63,386 bases of DNA, taken from the NCBI RefSeq assembly GCF_018919165.1, contig NZ_JAHLQM010000013.1, forward strand, positions 1 through 63,386. The letters run 5' to 3'. A program made the translations under genes and the position numbers. The notes under the pieces are model-generated. The model was not told where the DNA came from. It made no database searches and saw only the letters and a list, made by a program, of their open reading frames with translations. Below are positions 60,844 through 63,386 of this stretch, piece after piece (within the stretch, counting starts at the first letter, position 1; each line of letters begins with the position of its first letter). Origin of the DNA: Amphibacillus sp. MSJ-3 (GTDB lineage: Bacteria > Bacillota > Bacilli > Bacillales > Amphibacillaceae).

Positions 60844-61563
60844 TTAAATCATTTTTTCAAACTCTTTTTGAAGACGCTTAATAATCTTCTTTTCCAAACG
60901 TGAAATGTATGATTGTGAAATACCAAGTAAATCAGCAACATCTTTTTGAGTCATTTTTTCACTACCGACTAATCCAAAGCGTAATTCCATAATTTGCTTT
61001 TCCCTGCCGGTTAATTGGTCAAGTGCCTTCCGTAACAACTTTTTATCTACTGCTGCTTCAAGGTCTCTTTCAATGATATCTTCTTCAGTACCTAGAATAT
61101 CTGACAGTAATAATTCATTACCATCCCAATCAATGTTGAGTGGTTCATCAAAGGAAACCTCTGATCTTAATTTATTTGTTTTTCTCAAATGCATAAGTAT
61201 TTCATTCTCAATACAGCGTGATGCATAGGTTGCTAACTTAATCTTTTTCTCTATGTTAAAAGTATTAATTGCTTTAATTAAGCCAATTGTCCCAATACTG
61301 ATTAGATCCTCAATATTAATTCTTGTATTTTCAAACTTCCTTGCAATATAGACAACCAGCCTTAAGTTTCGTTCAATCAACATAGCTTTAGCCGCCTTAT
61401 CACCATCTGGTAATTTCAATAATAATTGATATTCTTCTTCTTTTGATAATGGTGGTGGCAAAGCTTCACTCCCACCTATGTAATAAATCTCTTTAGGTTT
61501 TAGCCCTAATTTCAATCGTAACCTATAATAAATCAATTTTAACTCCAACATTAATTTCCGCAC
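60844..61563 (-). CDS. sigE: RNA polymerase sporulation sigma factor SigE (pro-sigma-E)
   Basis: 239 residues from the GTG at 61563, seven bases behind AGGAG; a longer frame adds ten residues and is less likely, since 239 is exactly the B. subtilis length. The pro-sequence (about 1-28, ending before [13 protein letters not shown]) is cleaved by SpoIIGA. Region 2 ([19 protein letters not shown]) and region 4 ([21 protein letters not shown]) are intact. First mother-cell sigma factor. Confidence 0.97.
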   Translation of the reverse strand: MRKLMLELKLIYYRLRLKLGLKPKEIYYIGGSEALPPPLSKEEEYQLLLKLPDGDKAAKAMLIERNLRLVVYIARKFENTRINIEDLISIGTIGLIKAINTFNIEKKIKLATYASRCIENEILMHLRKTNKLRSEVSFDEPLNIDWDGNELLLSDILGTEEDIIERDLEAAVDKKLLRKALDQLTGREKQIMELRFGLVGSEKMTQKDVADLLGISQSYISRLEKKIIKRLQKEFEKMI

Positions 61564-61601
61564 TTTTACACTCCTCATCCCTTTTTTAGTCATATAATTA
61601 T

Positions 61602-62507
61602 TTATAGCTGTTTAAATAACTGTGGATTAAGCAAACAATGATAATCCTGATCTGAAGATAGCTTTGAAAATCGCAAACCAATTAACACATTTTTAATTTC
61701 AAATGTTTGATTATGATCAACCATAATAAAGGCCTCTGGTTTAAGTGCGAGTAAAAGACCTTCTGGATTAGATACATCCTGATAAGGGATTAATCTTATA
61801 ATAGAGACTATTGATGAATCAGCTTTCGAAAGGTCTAAAGTCTCATTGATCTGCTTAAGTTGATCTATCTTTTCATCATTAAAAAATTGTTTAATTACAT
61901 ATTGATCGATAATAACAACCGGGTGCTTTGTTAGTGGATCTATTAAATGATTGGCACTGTCTAAATAACCAGAGACCATGACGGATTTATTAAGTATTTG
62001 GATTTGGCATTTATACAGCTGATCAGTTTGAAAATTTGCCAATGCTTGCTTGTCCATTGTCTGCTTAGTGAAATACCAGCAAACAGGAAAACCTATGACA
62101 ACAAATAACCAACTAATCGGTGTCCCCAATCCCGTTGATACTGTCATAAAATAACTATGATTAATTCGAAGAGATTGGTCAAAAATAAAATGAATACCTA
62201 ATAAAATACCTCCTAAAGTAAAAGTGACAAAATAAAAGAATAACCAAACCTTAATAAACTCAAACCATGATGAGTGCTTAAAAGCAATGACAATAATAAT
62301 AATTGAAAACAGGATCTTACCGATTGGATATAAAAAAAGACTATTGGGAAAATAAATAACAATAAATACAATGCAAGATGCGAACATTGAAGCAATGGTT
62401 ATTCGCCAACCACTATTTTTCCTTCTACTTAAATAGCCTGTTAATCTTAAGATCATATAATCAATCATAAAATTGAGAAGCCAAATTGCATCTAAGTAAA
62501 TCGTCAC
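61602..62507 (-). CDS. spoIIGA: Sporulation sigma-E factor-processing protease SpoIIGA
   Basis: 301 residues from a GTG, behind AAGGAA. Five N-terminal membrane spans (about 5-148) and a C-terminal aspartic-protease-like domain. The catalytic aspartate is Asp183 in [13 protein letters not shown], at the same residue number as in B. subtilis; the following glycine of the usual D[ST]GN is Ala here. It cleaves pro-SigE in the mother cell after a signal from SpoIIR. Forms the spoIIG operon with sigE, 38 bp apart. Confidence 0.95.
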   Translation of the reverse strand: MTIYLDAIWLLNFMIDYMILRLTGYLSRRKNSGWRITIASMFASCIVFIVIYFPNSLFLYPIGKILFSIIIIVIAFKHSSWFEFIKVWLFFYFVTFTLGGILLGIHFIFDQSLRINHSYFMTVSTGLGTPISWLFVVIGFPVCWYFTKQTMDKQALANFQTDQLYKCQIQILNKSVMVSGYLDSANHLIDPLTKHPVVIIDQYVIKQFFNDEKIDQLKQINETLDLSKADSSIVSIIRLIPYQDVSNPEGLLLALKPEAFIMVDHNQTFEIKNVLIGLRFSKLSSDQDYHCLLNPQLFKQL

Positions 62508-62539
62508 TTTTTGATTCCTTTCTTGTTTGCTTTAAAAAC

Positions 62540-62582
62540 ATTATAAAGGTGAGGAGTAAAAAAGTCTGTCAGAACCTGACAA
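62540..62582 (-). promoter_or_regulatory. Probable spoIIG promoter with Spo0A site
   Basis: On the minus strand there is a perfect -10 TATAAT (62540-62545) and a -35-like CTGACA (62567-62572) 21 bp upstream; B. subtilis spoIIG has a similar over-long 22-bp spacer and needs Spo0A. TTGTCAGG next to it and its mirror CTGACAG (62566-62582) are near the 0A box TTGTCGAA. The match is imperfect. Confidence 0.6.
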
Positions 62583-62774
62583 TAAATTTTAGCTTTTTTT
62601 ATAAGATCATTGATGTTCTTGTCATTGGTTATGAATACATAAAAAAAGCCAATGTAAAACTCAGTTCTAAGTAAAAAGGATTGTAGTAAATGATCGGTTG
62701 AAAAGCATTTATGAACAAACGTTCATATCCCATGGATAAAAATAGAGGATGAGACAAAACTCAGCTAAAAAGAA
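62583..62774. other. Upstream flank of spoIIG
   Basis: About 190 bp AT-rich, without a gene. In B. subtilis bpr and ftsZ lie on this side; they are not in the window. Confidence 0.4.
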
Positions 62775-62812
62775 AAAGGAATTCAGTTGATACTGGATTC
62801 CTTTTTCTTTTG
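62775..62812. terminator. Bidirectional terminator-like hairpin
   Basis: AAAAAGGAATTCAGT / ACTGGATTCCTTTTT, 13 paired bases with T-run on both strands. The flank GGATGAGACAAAACTCAGC looks like sequences often found with insertion elements in Firmicutes. No gene next to it was found in the window. Confidence 0.65.
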
Positions 62813-62879
62813 GTCATCATTTAAATAGAATCATCACCTCTTAAATTTTTTTGAGGTGTCACTCCGTGATTTACACTCT

Positions 62880-63104
62880 GGGTGGACGCTTTCCGCGGGC
62901 ACGGCCTCGGGCGTACAGGATGTGGGTCAATTAGACGTGGCGGTTTTAGTCTAACATTCCTTATTGCTCCACTACCGTGTCGCAATAAGGATTTTCGGAC
63001 TCGTGGGACTGGGACTGGGGCTGCGGTTACTCGCCCCACCAAAGAGACTTGCGGTTACTCGTCCCATCGAAGACCGTTTTCTGTTCCCGCTGGAGTCACC
63101 ACCC
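62880..63104 (-). repeat. Palindromic intergenic repeat, family 1, long copy with inner duplication
   Basis: 225 bp, bounded by CTTTCCGCGGGCACG and CTGTTCCCGCTGGAGTC. Outer arms GGGTGG (62880-62885) and CCACCC (63099-63104) pair perfectly. The core hairpin CCTTATTGC..GCAATAAGG is fully paired. Compared with the 58.4 kb copy it has an extra tandem unit: GCGGTTACTCG(C/T)CCCA(C/T)C appears twice. Frames that run through it on both strands are artefacts of the high GC content. Confidence 0.83.
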
Positions 63105-63386
63105 GACCTTCCAATCACTGGCTTGGCGCTTTGTTAAATGTATAATAAATTTTAAGTGGAAATTTAGATTATCCTTATAAATACTATATTTATCATTAAT
63201 TTATTATTTTAAAATAATATATTTTAATACTAATTTACCACGAATGAAATAGCCTTAATATGACAAATGTAACTGCTAAACTAAAATAGTCAGTTATTGC
63301 TCAATAAGATTGAACACTTTTCGATCAAATATACGACCATTCATAGTATGATAGATTCATTGAAATTTATCAGATTTGGATGGTGC
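63105..63386. other. Right end of window
   Basis: 282 bp of AT-rich sequence with no gene, hairpin or promoter that I can support. Confidence 0.4.

Noticed and set aside
62821-63145. Open frames of 73 and 87 codons on both strands
   Set aside because: Both run through the GC-rich repeat at 62.9 kb, overlap each other and have no ribosome site.

Overview
The window is a 63 kb stretch of low-GC, AT-rich chromosome from an endospore-forming member of the Bacillaceae. Gene content and order follow the Bacillus subtilis rplS-to-spoIIG region closely, and spoVM, spoIIGA, sigE, sigG and ylmC are all present, so this is a spore former. The compact, pruned operons and the dispersed repeats would suit a halo/alkaliphilic Amphibacillus, Gracilibacillus or Halolactibacillus relative. 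That genus-level guess is inference only. Almost all genes lie on the minus strand; rqcH, rpmB and a YfkK-type gene are the exceptions.

Layout from left to right, so that minus-strand operons are met 3' end first: (1) 1-2.7 kb, rplS-trmD-rimM-khpA-rpsP, translation and tRNA/16S processing. (2) 2.7-10.2 kb, ffh-ylxM, ftsY, smc and rnc, with a plus-strand UPF0435 (yfkK-like) gene wedged between smc and rnc. (3) 10.7-16.5 kb, acpP-fabG-fabD-plsX-fapR under a FapR operator, then recG. (4) 16.9-24.8 kb, fakA-yloU, divergent rpmB, spoVM (30 codons), thiN, rpe, rsgA, prkC and prpC. (5) 24.9-32.4 kb, rsmB-fmt-priA-coaBC and rpoZ-gmk-remA. (6) 32.9-37.4 kb, a calcium-type P-ATPase and divergent rqcH. 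(7) 37.9-49.5 kb, the complete pyrimidine operon pyrR-pyrP-pyrB-pyrC-carA-carB-pyrK-pyrD-pyrF-pyrE, with two PyrR attenuators. (8) 49.7-57.3 kb, rluD-lspA, ileS with a T-box leader, divIVA-ylmH-ylmG-sepF-ylmE. (9) 57.3-59.6 kb, a decayed segment with a frameshifted ylmD pseudogene, a repeat and an insertion-sequence relic. (10) 59.6-62.5 kb, ylmC, sigG, sigE and spoIIGA.

The coding part is conventional housekeeping, lipid, division and sporulation functions. No defence island, prophage, CRISPR array, tRNA or rRNA was seen. The genome looks pruned against B. subtilis: ylqD, sdaAA/sdaAB, def, yloC, ylyA and ylmA are missing from their usual positions.

The unexplained structure is intergenic. 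One family is a GC-rich, strongly palindromic repeat with three clear copies and one half copy. Its outer arms differ in sequence from copy to copy but stay self-complementary within each copy. A second family of about 140 bp occurs six times, with internal inverted repeats. Two long copies of the first family lie in the same orientation on either side of the ylmC-sigG-sigE-spoIIGA block. Other points worth a look are the pyrP-pyrB junction, which has a plain terminator and no PyrR site, a spoIIG promoter with long spacing, and a DSAN instead of D[ST]GN motif in SpoIIGA.
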